Of a stretch of DNA of 64,000 nt, positions 46,688 to 56,075 are shown in pieces (within the stretch, counting starts at the first letter, position 1; each line of letters starts with the position of its first letter). Made by a program: the position numbers and the translations under genes. The stretch comes from Modestobacter sp. DSM 44400. Its GTDB lineage: Bacteria > Actinomycetota > Actinomycetes > Mycobacteriales > Geodermatophilaceae. The notes beneath the pieces were generated by a model. It made no database searches and was not told where the DNA came from. It was given only the letters and a program-made list of their open reading frames with translations. The stretch is from NCBI RefSeq assembly GCF_900107175.1, contig NZ_FNOZ01000006.1:83282-147281 (forward strand). The letters are read 5' to 3'.

Positions 46688-46827
46688 CGCCGTTGCCGCC
46701 GGCCACGCAGTGCCAGGACGAGCGCGACACGGCCGGCTCTCGGTCTTCCGGGAACCGGCAGCACTGGGGTCACGCAGTCATCCTCGGCCGTGACCCCGCT
46801 GGCGGATAGCCGCTGATCTGCCAAGCC

Positions 46828-47442
46828 ATGCCTGCTTCTCGCCGGCTCGGCCCACACCCGGGGATGCGGCTGCTGGCCCGCGGTGCCCGCGTCAACTGGC
46901 ACGCCCACGAGCACGACCATGTGGTGTACCCGGCGGCCGGGGTGATCTCGGTGCTCACCGTGACGGCGGCGTGCTCGGTGCCGCCACTGCTGCGCGAGCT
47001 GCTCGCGGTCCTCGCCGCGGCGCCTCCCGCGGACCTCCACGAGCGGGCCAGGCTGTTCGCGGTCGTCGATGACCTGCTCCGCGCAGACACCACACCGGTG
47101 CTGACGCTGCCCCAGCCGGGCGACCCGCGTCTGATGACCGTCGCCGACCGGCTCGAGGCCGACCCGGCCGCCGAGCACAGCCTGGCCATCCTGACCGCCG
47201 CGGCAGGCACCAGCCCGCGCACCCTGACCCGGCTCATCGACCGGGAGCTCGGGTTGACGCTGCCGCAGTGGCGCACCCAGCTGCGCCTGGCCCACTCCCT
47301 GCTGCTGCTCGCCGACGGCCAACCGGTCACCACCACTGCGCACCGGTGCGGATGGCGCAACGCCAGCAGTTACATCACGGCATTCCGGACCCTTTTCGAT
47401 ACGGCGCCCGCCGCCGACCAGCGCTCGGCGTCCCCACCATGA
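46828..47442 (+). CDS. AraC family regulator with shortened sensor domain
   Basis: A 204-residue protein. The C-terminal HTH region is complete (LAILTAAAGTSPRTLTRLI and CGWRNASSYITAFRTLF). The N-terminal cupin begins normally (LLARGARVNWHAHEHDHVVYPA) but jumps from ISVLTV to SVPPLLRELL, so about 50-60 residues of the usual sensor barrel are missing. It may be constitutive or inactive. It is divergent from the Fsr-like exporter gene. Confidence 0.78.
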   Translation: MPASRRLGPHPGMRLLARGARVNWHAHEHDHVVYPAAGVISVLTVTAACSVPPLLRELLAVLAAAPPADLHERARLFAVVDDLLRADTTPVLTLPQPGDPRLMTVADRLEADPAAEHSLAILTAAAGTSPRTLTRLIDRELGLTLPQWRTQLRLAHSLLLLADGQPVTTTAHRCGWRNASSYITAFRTLFDTAPAADQRSASPP

Positions 47443-47484
47443 GAACGCCGTGGGTCACCGGTGCTGCCGGGCGGTCCGACGAGC

Positions 47485-48474
47485 TCAGGCGCCGGCCGAC
47501 TCCATCGCCTGCGCGGTGAGCTCGACCGAACGCAGCCGGCCCTCGGTGGTCGGCGACTGATGGGCGACGATCAGCTCGTCGGCGTCGGCGAGCTTGCGGA
47601 AGCCCTCGAGGAAGTCGCGGACGTCGTCGGCCGTGCCCACCGCGGTGTGCGTGAACATCGAGTGGACGTGCTGGCCGGCGCCCTGGGTGAGCAGCAGGTC
47701 GGCCTCCTCGTCGGTGAACGTCCGGCCGCGGCCGAACAGGCCGGTGGCCATGGTCCGGCGGACCGCCTGGAGGTTTTCCTGCGCAGCGGCCATGGTGTCG
47801 GCCGCGCTGACGTTGACTCCGGCGATCACGTGGGGCTCGGCGAGCTGCTCGGAGGGCCGGAAGTTCCGCCGGTAGGCGGCGACGGCGGACTCCAGCGCCG
47901 AGGGCGCGAAGTGCGAGGCAAAGGCGTAGGGCAGGCCGAGCGCGGCGGCCAGCGAGGCGCCGAACATCGACGAGCCGAGGATGTACAGCGGGACGTTCGA
48001 GCCCTTGCCCGGGATCGCGTCGACGCCGGGCACCCGGCTGTTGCCGGTCAGGTAGGCCTGCAGCTCGAGCACGTCCTGCGGAAAGGACTCCGACGCCGCG
48101 GGGTCGCGGCGCAGCGCGTACGTCGTGTTCTGGTCCGAGCCGGGGGCGCGGCCCAGGCCGAGGTCGATGCGACCGGGGTACATCGCCTCCAGTGTGCCGA
48201 ACTGCTCGGCGATGGTCAGCGGCGAGTGGTTGGGCAGCATGACCCCGCCCGAGCCGAGCCGGATCTCGGTGGTGTGGGCACCCACGTGGGCGATGAGCAC
48301 GCTGGTCGCCGAGGACGCGATCGTGGGCATGTTGTGGTGCTCGGCGTACCAGACCCGCCGGTACCCGTGCTGCTCCGCGCGCTGGGCGAGGGCGACGCTG
48401 GCGGCGATGCTGTCGCTCGCGGTCTGACCGCGCGCAACGGGCGCGAGGTCGAGGACGGACAGCGGGATGCGCAT
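47485..48474 (-). CDS. LLM class flavin-dependent oxidoreductase
   Basis: A 329-residue luciferase-like monooxygenase family protein. Signatures are [40 protein letters not shown] and [11 protein letters not shown]. It belongs to the MsnO8-like group using reduced FMN. The substrate is not identifiable. Confidence 0.9.
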   Translation of the reverse strand: MRIPLSVLDLAPVARGQTASDSIAASVALAQRAEQHGYRRVWYAEHHNMPTIASSATSVLIAHVGAHTTEIRLGSGGVMLPNHSPLTIAEQFGTLEAMYPGRIDLGLGRAPGSDQNTTYALRRDPAASESFPQDVLELQAYLTGNSRVPGVDAIPGKGSNVPLYILGSSMFGASLAAALGLPYAFASHFAPSALESAVAAYRRNFRPSEQLAEPHVIAGVNVSAADTMAAAQENLQAVRRTMATGLFGRGRTFTDEEADLLLTQGAGQHVHSMFTHTAVGTADDVRDFLEGFRKLADADELIVAHQSPTTEGRLRSVELTAQAMESAGA

Positions 48475-48654
48475 GGAGAGACGCCTTCCGGTCGGTTGCG
48501 CGGGACAACGCGATCGGCGCCGGTGCCCTTCCCCGCTTTTCGAGTTGCCGCCGCCGACCCGCCTGCCGATAGGTCAGGTGGACGTGACCGGGCGTCCCGC
48601 TCCGACGCCGTCCAGCGACGCCGTCGTCGCCGAACTGATCACGGGGTGCTCCAG

Positions 48655-48867
48655 GTGGCTGAAACGTCCGAACTGTCCGTGCTCACGCTGCCGCCCATCC
48701 CGCTGGCCAGCGGCCAGCTGGTGTTCGCCCGGGGTAAGGACCGCCCGCAGCGGCTGAGCCGGGTCGAGCTGGTGCTCACCACCGAGCTCGGCGAGGAGGT
48801 GCGGATGCCGCTCGTGGAACAGCACGGCGCCTGGTGGGCGCCCACCTCCCGGTTGGCGCGCGCCTGA
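48655..48867 (+). CDS. small hypothetical protein
   Basis: A 70-residue hypothetical protein. It reads as a compact beta-rich protein (LSVLTLPPIPLASGQLVFAR and the end EEVRMPLVEQHGAWWAP). GTG at 48655 or 48646; neither has a strong ribosome-binding site. I do not recognise the family. It points away from the LLM gene with about 180 bases between. Confidence 0.5.
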   Translation: MAETSELSVLTLPPIPLASGQLVFARGKDRPQRLSRVELVLTTELGEEVRMPLVEQHGAWWAPTSRLARA

Positions 48868-48884
48868 CCCTGCCGCCGGCTGCG

Positions 48885-49287
48885 TCAGCCCTTGTCGAGG
48901 TGGAGGGTCAGCGTCCCGGTCACGGCCAGCGCCTTCCACGGGGGCGGTGCGTTCTCCAGCGCGAACGCGATGGTGCCCTGCCCGTCCAGGGTGATGACGG
49001 CGGTGCAGTTCGACAGCCCGGACGCGTCCACCATCACGCAGTTCCCGACCTCGTGGCTGACGGTGCGGCCGTCGCGGAGCAATTGGTCGTTGAACACGAT
49101 CATGTCCGCGGCCGACGGTCCCGGCTTTCCGGGGTCGGTGTAGGAGAACGGACTGAACTGGACGTCGAACTGCAGGGTCGTCTCGTCGTCCCGCCCCCGA
49201 GCCCTCGGGGCCGGCACCGGCGACCGACGCCTGCACCAGCACGGCCGCGACGACTACGGCGGTCCCGACGCGTATCCCCTTGAGCAT
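48885..49287 (-). pseudogene. secreted allene-oxide-cyclase/dirigent-like protein, frameshifted
   Basis: An ATG at 49287 with GGAGGAG upstream begins a clear signal peptide (VGTAVVVAAVLVQASVAGAG). About 30 codons on, near 49200, the reading frame changes. The mature domain continues as DDETTLQFDVQFSPFSYTD and ends VTGTLTLHLDKG, an AOC-barrel-like pattern. One base difference would join them, so a sequencing error is possible. The C-terminal part also seems short of the usual G-T-G loop. Confidence 0.65.
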
Positions 49288-49388
49288 CGGAGCTCCTCCA
49301 GCCAGGTCTCGCGGCACGACTGGTGAGCACCGTGCTCCCCCGTCGTCATCAGCACGTCACGGACAGTGCGGCGGGTAGGCTGGCCGGG

Positions 49389-50708
49389 ATGTCCGAGCGC
49401 CGCGGCAAGAGGTTCACCTACGAGCGGGTGGAGCTCTCTCCCGCCGCGGGGACCATCACCTCGCACTACTCCCTGGACGACCGGTCGTTCTCCGAGGTCG
49501 TCCAGCTCGCACCCGAGCTGGACTGGAGCGCCCCGGCACTCCCCGCCGCCGCCCGGCTGCTCTTCCTGCTCAGCGGCGTCTCATACTACAAGACCGCGGC
49601 GCCCCGGGTGATCGACCTGGGCTCGACGTCGGTCAGCCCGTCGGACGTGGCCTTCCTCCGCGAGTTCTACCTCGAGGGCCTGGGCGAGTTCAGCTACGTC
49701 AACGACCTGCCGCTGGGCGACCTCGAGATCGTCGGCGGGGACGTCGCCGACCGCGACCCAGGTCCGGTGGCCGACGGCCCGGAGCGCGCGCTGATCCCGT
49801 TCGGCGGCGGCATCGACTCGGTCGTGGTGGTGGAGAAGACCAAGCGGCGGGTGCCGGACAGCAGCCTGTTCATCGCCGGCCGGTACGACCCGATCGAGGC
49901 TTCGGCCGCGCTGACCGGGCTGCCGATCGTGCGGGCCAGCCGCCGGCTGGACCCGCAGGTGCTGAAGAGCGCGGACAACGGCTTTTTCAACGGACACGTC
50001 CCGGTCACCGGCATCCTGTCGGCGATCGCGGTGACCGCGGCGGTGCTCGACGGGCGCACCTCGGTGGTGATGAGCAACGAGTGGTCGGCCTCGTCGGCCA
50101 CCGTCGAGGTCGCCGGCCAGGGCATCAACCACCAGTACTCGAAGTCCTACGCCTTCGAGGCCGGCTTCCGCCGGATGCTCGCCGGGGCCGTTCCCGGGGT
50201 GAACTACTTCTCCGCGCTGCGGCCCTGGTCCGAGCTGTGGGTGGCCGAGCGGTTCGCGACGCTGCCGCAGTACCACCCGGTGTTCCGCAGCTGCAATCGC
50301 GCCTTCCACGTCGACCCGGCCCGGCGCGCCGCGAACTGGTGCGGCGAGTGCGACAAGTGCACGTTCATCGACCTGATCCTGGCGCCGTTCCTGTCGCCGG
50401 AGCAGCTGCGGTCGGTGTTCGGCGGCGTCGAGCCGCTGGACCGGCCCGAACTCGCCGGCCAGTTCCGGGCGCTGCTCGGCGACACGGCGCAGAACAAGCC
50501 CTTCGAGTGCGTGGGCGACGTCGGCGAGTGCAAGGCGGCGGTGCTGCTGGCGGCCGAGCGCCCCGACCGGGCGGGCAGCCCGCTGCTGTCGGCGCTGCGC
50601 TCGGAGGTGCTGGCCGACGGCGACGCCCCGTCGGCGCCCTCGCTGATGCACCCCCTCGGCGAGCACTTCATCGAGCAGCCGTATGCCGCCGACGATCTCC
50701 TGGTCTGA
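49389..50708 (+). CDS. murL: UDP-MurNAc-L-Ala-L-Glu epimerase
   Basis: A 439-residue protein that matches MurL by its features: IPFGGGIDSVVVVEKTKRR (ATP-pyrophosphatase-type loop), FFNGHVPVTGILSAIAV, SNEWSASSATVE and WCGECDKCTFIDLILAPF. MurL epimerises the L-Glu of UDP-MurNAc-L-Ala-L-Glu to D-Glu using ATP. The ATG at 49389 was chosen since similarity begins there. It overlaps murD2 by 26 bases, confirming a functional pair. Confidence 0.88.
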   Translation: MSERRGKRFTYERVELSPAAGTITSHYSLDDRSFSEVVQLAPELDWSAPALPAAARLLFLLSGVSYYKTAAPRVIDLGSTSVSPSDVAFLREFYLEGLGEFSYVNDLPLGDLEIVGGDVADRDPGPVADGPERALIPFGGGIDSVVVVEKTKRRVPDSSLFIAGRYDPIEASAALTGLPIVRASRRLDPQVLKSADNGFFNGHVPVTGILSAIAVTAAVLDGRTSVVMSNEWSASSATVEVAGQGINHQYSKSYAFEAGFRRMLAGAVPGVNYFSALRPWSELWVAERFATLPQYHPVFRSCNRAFHVDPARRAANWCGECDKCTFIDLILAPFLSPEQLRSVFGGVEPLDRPELAGQFRALLGDTAQNKPFECVGDVGECKAAVLLAAERPDRAGSPLLSALRSEVLADGDAPSAPSLMHPLGEHFIEQPYAADDLLV

Positions 50709-51978
50709 CCTCGCCGGCCTGCGGGTCGCGGTCTGGGGGCTGGGGGTCGAGGGCCGGGCGAACCTGCGCAAGCTCGACGCGCTCGGCCTCCCGGTGGTGG
50801 CGCGGGTGGATGACCGGCCGGCCGACGAGGGCGTGCTGGCCACCGCCGAGGGTGGGCTGGAGGCGCTGGCCGGCTGCGACGTCGTCGTCAAGTCGCCCGG
50901 GATCAGCCGATACCGCGAGGACCTCCAGGCGCTGGAGGCCGGCGGCGTGCCCGTCGTCGGCGGGCTCGGGCTGTGGCTGGCCGGCGCCGACCGGGACCGG
51001 GTCGTGTGCATCACCGGGACCAAGGGTAAATCGACGACGACGGCGATCGCCGGTCACCTGGTCGCCGGGCTCGGCCAGCGGGCGCTGATGGGCGGCAACT
51101 TCGGCATCGCGCCGTGGGACCCGGACGCGCCGCAGGACGTCGACTGGTGGGTGATCGAGACCTCCAGCTACCAGGCCACCGACGTGGCGGTGGGGCCGGC
51201 GGTGGTGGCGGTGACGTCGCTGAGCCAGGACCACCTGGACTGGCACCGGGGCCCGGAGGGCTACTTCCGGGACAAGCTGTCGCTGTGCCGGGCGCCGGGT
51301 GTGCGGGCCGTGGTGGCCGAGGACGGCGCGGCGCTGCGGGCCCGGTCGGCGGACCTCGGCCCGGCGGTGCGCTGGATCAGCGCGGACGGCGACGTGTCGT
51401 GGACGGCCGGGCTGGGCCTGCTCGGTGACCACAACGTGCGCAACGCGCTGGTGGCACGGGCGGCGCTGGTCGAGCTGGGAGTGCCCGGCGCGGACGACGA
51501 CGCGCGGATCGCGGAGGCCGCGGAGGGCTTTGCCGGGCTGGGCAGCCGGCTACGGAAGATCGGCTCGGTCAGCGGCGTGGACTTCGTCGACGACAGCCTG
51601 TCGACGAACGTGCTACCCACCCTGGCCGCGGTGGACGCCTTCCGCGGCCGCCGGGTGGCGCTGCTGGTCGGCGGGCACGACCGCGGGATCGACTACGCAC
51701 CGCTGGCCGCCGGGCTGGCCGGCCGGGACGGGCTGGCGGTGTTCTGCATGCCGGACAGCGGGCCGCGGATCGCCGCCGCACTGTGGGACGGCGCGCCGGA
51801 CCTCGACGTCCGCGAGTGCGCGGGGCTGCCCGAGGCGACCCGCGCCGGGTTCGAGTGGGCCGACGGGGACGGCGTCGTGCTGCTCTCCCCCGCCGCCCCG
51901 AGCTTCGGCCAGTACCGCGACTACGCAGACCGGTCGGCGGACTTCGTCGCGACTGTGGAGCAGCTCGCGAGCTCGTGA
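50683..51978 (+). CDS. murD2: UDP-N-acetylmuramoyl-L-alanine-L-glutamate ligase
   Basis: A 431-residue Mur ligase. The ATP loop is TGTKGKSTT (111-119); SLSQDHLDWHR and GDHNVRNALVA are the central and C-terminal ligase motifs. As MurD2, it adds L-Glu to UDP-MurNAc-L-Ala, and MurL then inverts it, replacing the MurI plus MurD route. The assignment over ordinary MurD rests on its overlap with murL. It ends before a hairpin. Confidence 0.88.
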   Translation: MPPTISWSDLAGLRVAVWGLGVEGRANLRKLDALGLPVVARVDDRPADEGVLATAEGGLEALAGCDVVVKSPGISRYREDLQALEAGGVPVVGGLGLWLAGADRDRVVCITGTKGKSTTTAIAGHLVAGLGQRALMGGNFGIAPWDPDAPQDVDWWVIETSSYQATDVAVGPAVVAVTSLSQDHLDWHRGPEGYFRDKLSLCRAPGVRAVVAEDGAALRARSADLGPAVRWISADGDVSWTAGLGLLGDHNVRNALVARAALVELGVPGADDDARIAEAAEGFAGLGSRLRKIGSVSGVDFVDDSLSTNVLPTLAAVDAFRGRRVALLVGGHDRGIDYAPLAAGLAGRDGLAVFCMPDSGPRIAAALWDGAPDLDVRECAGLPEATRAGFEWADGDGVVLLSPAAPSFGQYRDYADRSADFVATVEQLASS

Positions 51979-52004
51979 GGCAGAGCCGGCTGCCGATGGC
52001 CCCT

Positions 52005-52032
52005 GCCGTGCTCGCAGTCATCTGAGCACGGC
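52005..52032. terminator. hairpin between murD2 and the convergent gene
   Basis: GCCGTGCTC at 52005-52013 and GAGCACGGC at 52024-52032 form a perfect 9-bp stem with a 10-base loop, between two stop codons facing each other. Probably bidirectional. Confidence 0.72.
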
Positions 52033-52044
52033 TCATGAGGGCGA

Positions 52045-52200
52045 TCAGCCCGCGGAGCGGTTTCGCACGGCGGGCCGCTCCTCGTACTCCGACTGGTAGA
52101 CGCACTCCCCGCACGTGGCGGCCTCGGGGGCGAAGGAGCCGGTTGGGTGCTCGCGCCAGTCGTGGCCGCATGTAGGACACAGTCCATGGAAAGCGGACAC
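52045..52200 (-). CDS. small zinc-ribbon protein
   Basis: A 51-residue protein from a GTG at 52200. It has two CxxC knuckles, GLCPTCGHDWREH and ATCGECVYQSEYEE. The reading frame is open upstream into the broken HNH gene, but similarity to small actinobacterial ribbon proteins starts here. No clear ribosome-binding site. Function unknown. Confidence 0.6.
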   Translation of the reverse strand: MSAFHGLCPTCGHDWREHPTGSFAPEAATCGECVYQSEYEERPAVRNRSAG

Positions 52201-52244
52201 GGCTGCGCCCGAGCGCGCGCTCGCCACGCCGTCCCTGCGGTCGA

Positions 52245-53448
52245 TCAGATGGGCAGGGGTGACCCGGTGAGGATTTCGGTGCCGTCGGGGCGGTAGGTGC
52301 GCCACCGCCCGTCGGGTGATCGTTCGACCCGGAAGCCGTGGTGGACCTTGGTGTGCGGAAGGACCACCCCCTCCCCACGACTCGCAAGCTCGCCGCGGGC
52401 CCCTGGGAGTGGCCAGATGGTGGACGTCGCACCAGTTCGTTGGCGCTCCGCAGCCGGCGAACACGCAGTGCCGGTCCCGGCGCTCGACCGCTCGCCGGAT
52501 GTGCGGCGGGACGACCCGCTTCTCCCGGCCCACGTCCAGCGGCATCCCGTCCGGTCCCATCACCATCCGCGAGATCGTGGCGTCACAGGCGAGCCAGCGG
52601 GCCCGGACGGCGGAGATGGTCGCCCCGAACCCGGTCTGCGCCGCACCCATGCCGTTCGTGGTGGTGTCGGCGAGGTCTTGGGCGTCGATGGTGACGAACA
52701 CGTGCGGCTTCACCGTCCGCAGGAACGGCAAGGTGCCGGACGGCAGGGCGTTGTCGGCCAACTGCACCAGCGCGTCGGCCTGCTGCTGGACGCGGGTGCG
52801 GGTGTCGCCCTGGGGGCGGGCGGTCTGGGTGATCGCCTCCAGTGCGGCCTGGACCTTCTCCCCACCGACCGCGTCCAGGTCGAACCGGCCAGTGACACTG
52901 CCATCGGCGTGCCGGGCGATGCTCAGCCGCCGGCCCTCGGTCGGATCCGGCTCGGGACCGTCGGGATCCAACGCGGCCAGGTAGACCTCTACCACGTCGC
53001 GGAGCGTGTCGTGCGGCGAGGTGGCGGCCACCGCGGTCAGGTCGGCTTGCACGGCGGCGACATCGACGTCCTGCGCCGCGGCCGCGGCCAACCGCTCCGG
53101 CGAGGCCATCGGGACGATGACCGCCACCTGCTCACCGGTCACTGCCCCCGCGGCGAACGCCGCCGCCACCGCCGGTAGGGGCTCCAGGGCCCGCCCCGCC
53201 CGCACCAGCTGAGCGGCCGCCCCCGGGGACAGGTGCCCATGCCCGCGCAGCCAGGACTTCACCGACTTCAGCCCGTCGCGCTCGGGCGCCTGGGTCAGCT
53301 CACACTTCCGCACCGTGCGGGTGAGCTCGACGTCCAGCCGGTTGCGGGCCCGCAGCAAGTCGGCGGTCCGGTCCAGCAACTGCGGCCCGAGCATCGACGT
53401 CAGCTCATCGGCGGCCAGGGCATCCAGGGCCGACTGCAACTCGCCCAT
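52245..53448 (-). pseudogene. DUF222/HNH endonuclease (13E12-like), broken in the HNH domain
   Basis: The first 360 codons form an intact DUF222 region (ALDALAADELTSMLGPQLLD; LSIARHADGSVTGRFDLDAV) and the first half of the HNH motif (HCVFAGCGAPTNWCDVHHL). The middle of the HNH is then missing, and the end (HTKVHHGFRVERSPDGRW, stop at 52245) lies in another frame. A deletion and a frameshift thus remove the nuclease core. The ATG at 53448 follows GGGGAGG. An SOS box lies 19 bases upstream. Confidence 0.85.
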
Positions 53449-53467
53449 GGACACCTCCCCGACGCTA

Positions 53468-53481
53468 CGAACAGACGTTCG
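53468..53481. promoter_or_regulatory. LexA-binding SOS box
   Basis: CGAACAGACGTTCG fits the actinobacterial LexA operator CGAAC-N4-GTTCG exactly. It lies 19 bases upstream of the DUF222-HNH start. Members of the related 13E12 repeat family in Mycobacterium are also preceded by LexA boxes. Confidence 0.85.
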
Positions 53482-53707
53482 AATATTGCCGTCGAAGAGT
53501 TTCCACCCACAAGACGAAAGCGCTGGTCAAGGGGCTTGTTGGTACTCTGGCCACTCCGTCAGATGAGTGTTGGAGACGGGCCGGCCCGGGCACGCGGCGC
53601 ATGTCGGACCGAGAAGCGCAGCCTGGGCCCGACCGCCGGTAACGAGGCGCGGCGACGGCCGGCAGCCGGTCCCGCGAGCGGCGCGCCACTGAGCCCCGTC
53701 GACGAGC

Positions 53708-55234
53708 TCAGGCGGGCGACGGCGGGACCGGCGGCGCAGCGGGCAAGAGCACCGTGGCCGTCGCGCCCTCGACCGGGTGGTCGCAGCCGAGGTCGAACCG
53801 GTCGTCGTAGCGGTGGTGGACCCCGCCGGAGCACAGCCGGAACTCCCCGCCGTGTCCGGCCACGAGGGCGTGCACCAGGGACAGGCCGAGGCCGGCGCCA
53901 GGGCGGTCCCGCGCGACGTCCGTGCGGCTGAACCGCTCCACCGCGCTGGGCAGGAACGACGCCGGCACCCCGGGTCCGGCGTCGTTCACCGTCAGGACGA
54001 CCACCGCGCCGTCGGCTGCCCCGGCCGACCGCACCCGCACCGTCACCGGCGGGGCACCGTGGACGGCGGCGTTGGTCAGCAGATTGAGCACGACCTGTCG
54101 TAGCCGTCCGTCCGGCATGGCCACCGGGGTGGTCCCCGGCGCCAGGGAGTCGACGGTCCAGGTCGGCGGCAGCAGTCCGGTCGCCGGCTCCTCCTCCCGG
54201 GGCGCCAGCTCAGCCACCACGCGCGCGACGTCCCCGATCGGGGCGCCGTCCGGGGGATGCGGAGAGGCGCCGTCGGGAACTGCTCCCAGCTGGAGGAGCC
54301 GCTCGGCCAGCGCGGCGAGGGCGGTGACGTCGGCGTCCAGCTCGTGCAGCACCGCCTCGTGCTCGGCCACCGTCCGCGTGCGCCGCAGGGTGAGCTGGAC
54401 CCGGGTCGACAGCAGGGTCAGTGGGGTCCGCAGCTCGTGGCTCGCGTCGTCCAGGAACCGGCGCTCCCGGGCGGCCGAACGCTCCAGGGCGACCAGCATG
54501 TCGTTGAGGGTGTGACCCAGCCGGGTAACCTCGTCGTCCCGCTCCTGCGGGACGTCGAGGCGCACGCCGGTGGCCCCGGAGGCGATGGCCTGGGCCCGGG
54601 TGCGGTAGCGCTCGACCGGAGTGAGCGCCGCCCGGGCCAGTCGCTCGCCGACGACGGCGGTGACGACCAGGGCGCCGAGCCCAGCAAGCACGAGCTGGCC
54701 GACAAGTTCGCGCAGCGCCTCGTCCCGCTCGTCGCGCCGCAGACCGACCACCAGGACCGCCGCCGGCCCAGGTTCCGCCACCGGGGTGGCGAGCAGGCGC
54801 AGCGGTCGTTCGCTGATCGGCACGATCAGCCCGACGTCGCGGTACACCGGTCCGTCCAGTGCCGCCCGGACGGCGTCCCGCCCCAGGAGCGGGTCGGTGC
54901 CCAGCCCTGCCCCCGCCGAGAGCACCCGGCCGTCCCGGTCGAGGACCTGGTAGGCGCTCAGGCCCGGCTCCCCCGTGACCAGCGGACTGTCGCGCAGCGT
55001 GCCGTCGGGGGCCAGCAGCGAGCGCAGCGCGTCGGTGTCCTGCACCAGGTCGGCGTCCAGCCGCTGGTCCAGGGCGTAGCTCACCCGCCAGTAGAGGAAC
55101 GCCCCGGTGCCGATGAGCACGATCGTCATCGCCGCGGTGAAGCCGGCGACCAGGCGGACGCGCAGGGGCAGCCGCGAGACGCGGGATCGGAGCCTCCCCG
55201 GCCGGCCGGCGGCGGAACGCGGAGAGCTGCTCAT
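53708..55234 (-). CDS. two-component sensor histidine kinase
   Basis: A 508-residue kinase. TM1 is at about 28-50, an extracellular sensor of some 125 residues follows, TM2 at about 178-198, HAMP at about 200-253, and the H-box DASHELRTPLTLL has His266. The ATP-binding domain carries LLTNAAVHG (N box), NDAGPGVP (G1) and GAGLGLSLVHALV (G2). The ATG overlaps the response regulator stop (ATGA). The sensed signal is unknown. Confidence 0.93.
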   Translation of the reverse strand: MSSSPRSAAGRPGRLRSRVSRLPLRVRLVAGFTAAMTIVLIGTGAFLYWRVSYALDQRLDADLVQDTDALRSLLAPDGTLRDSPLVTGEPGLSAYQVLDRDGRVLSAGAGLGTDPLLGRDAVRAALDGPVYRDVGLIVPISERPLRLLATPVAEPGPAAVLVVGLRRDERDEALRELVGQLVLAGLGALVVTAVVGERLARAALTPVERYRTRAQAIASGATGVRLDVPQERDDEVTRLGHTLNDMLVALERSAARERRFLDDASHELRTPLTLLSTRVQLTLRRTRTVAEHEAVLHELDADVTALAALAERLLQLGAVPDGASPHPPDGAPIGDVARVVAELAPREEEPATGLLPPTWTVDSLAPGTTPVAMPDGRLRQVVLNLLTNAAVHGAPPVTVRVRSAGAADGAVVVLTVNDAGPGVPASFLPSAVERFSRTDVARDRPGAGLGLSLVHALVAGHGGEFRLCSGGVHHRYDDRFDLGCDHPVEGATATVLLPAAPPVPPSPA

Positions 55235-55908
55235 CCCCCGGCCGGGTCCAGCCGGTAGCCCACGCCGCGCAGCGTCTGGATGGCCGAGCGGCCGAACGGC
55301 GTGTCGATCTTGGCGCGCAGCCGGGCGATGTGGACGTCGATGACGTTGCTCGACAGGTCGGTCTCCCCGTCCCAGACCCCGTCCAGGATGGCGAAGCGGC
55401 TGACGTACTGGCCGGCGCGTTCCATCAGCAGGACCAGGATGTCGAACTCCCGGGCGGACAGCAGCACGTCGCGACCGGCCCGACTGACCCGACGGGTCTC
55501 CGGGTCGATCACGAGGTCGCCGGCCCGCAGCGCGGTGACCGCCGTCGGCGTGGCCCGCCGGTGCAGCGCCCGCAGCCGGGCGAGGAGCTCGTCGACCTCG
55601 AACGGCTTGGCCAGGTAGTCGTCGGCCCCCGCGTCCAGACCCGCCACCCGGTCGGGCAGGGCACCGCGGGCGGTGAGCAGCAGCACCGGGGTGTCGTAGC
55701 CGTCCGCGCGCAACCGCTGGACGACGTCCGGGCCCTCGATGCCCGGGAGCATCCAGTCCAGCACGATGACGTCGTGGCCCCCGGTCCGAGCAGCGGTCAG
55801 CGCCGAGGGCCCGTCCACGGCAACGGTCGCGGACCACCCCGCCTCGTCCACCGCCTGGACGAGGAGCTCGGCCAGACGGCTCTCGTCCTCGACGATCAAC
55901 ACGCGCAC
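55231..55908 (-). CDS. OmpR-family response regulator
   Basis: A 225-residue regulator. The receiver domain has VEDES, phospho-acceptor Asp51 (VIVLDWMLPG) and the conserved Lys in YLAKPF. The winged-helix domain is typical (LSAREFDILVLLMERAGQ; VIDVHIARLRAKI; IQTLRGVGYRL). GTG at 55908 is the probable start. It is coupled to the kinase gene and may control the divergent PAP2-DedA pair. Confidence 0.93.
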   Translation of the reverse strand: MRVLIVEDESRLAELLVQAVDEAGWSATVAVDGPSALTAARTGGHDVIVLDWMLPGIEGPDVVQRLRADGYDTPVLLLTARGALPDRVAGLDAGADDYLAKPFEVDELLARLRALHRRATPTAVTALRAGDLVIDPETRRVSRAGRDVLLSAREFDILVLLMERAGQYVSRFAILDGVWDGETDLSSNVIDVHIARLRAKIDTPFGRSAIQTLRGVGYRLDPAGG

Positions 55909-56075
55909 GCCCGACAGTCTGACTGCCGCGACGAGCCAACCCGCCAACGGCGACGTTCATGGTCCTGTCATGTCGCCTGCCTACCGTCGCATTCGCGGGG
56001 GAACCGCTACGTGAACCGGGTCGAGATCCGATCCCAGGGCCCCAGCGACCAGCACGGACCAGGAGCGAACAGCAC

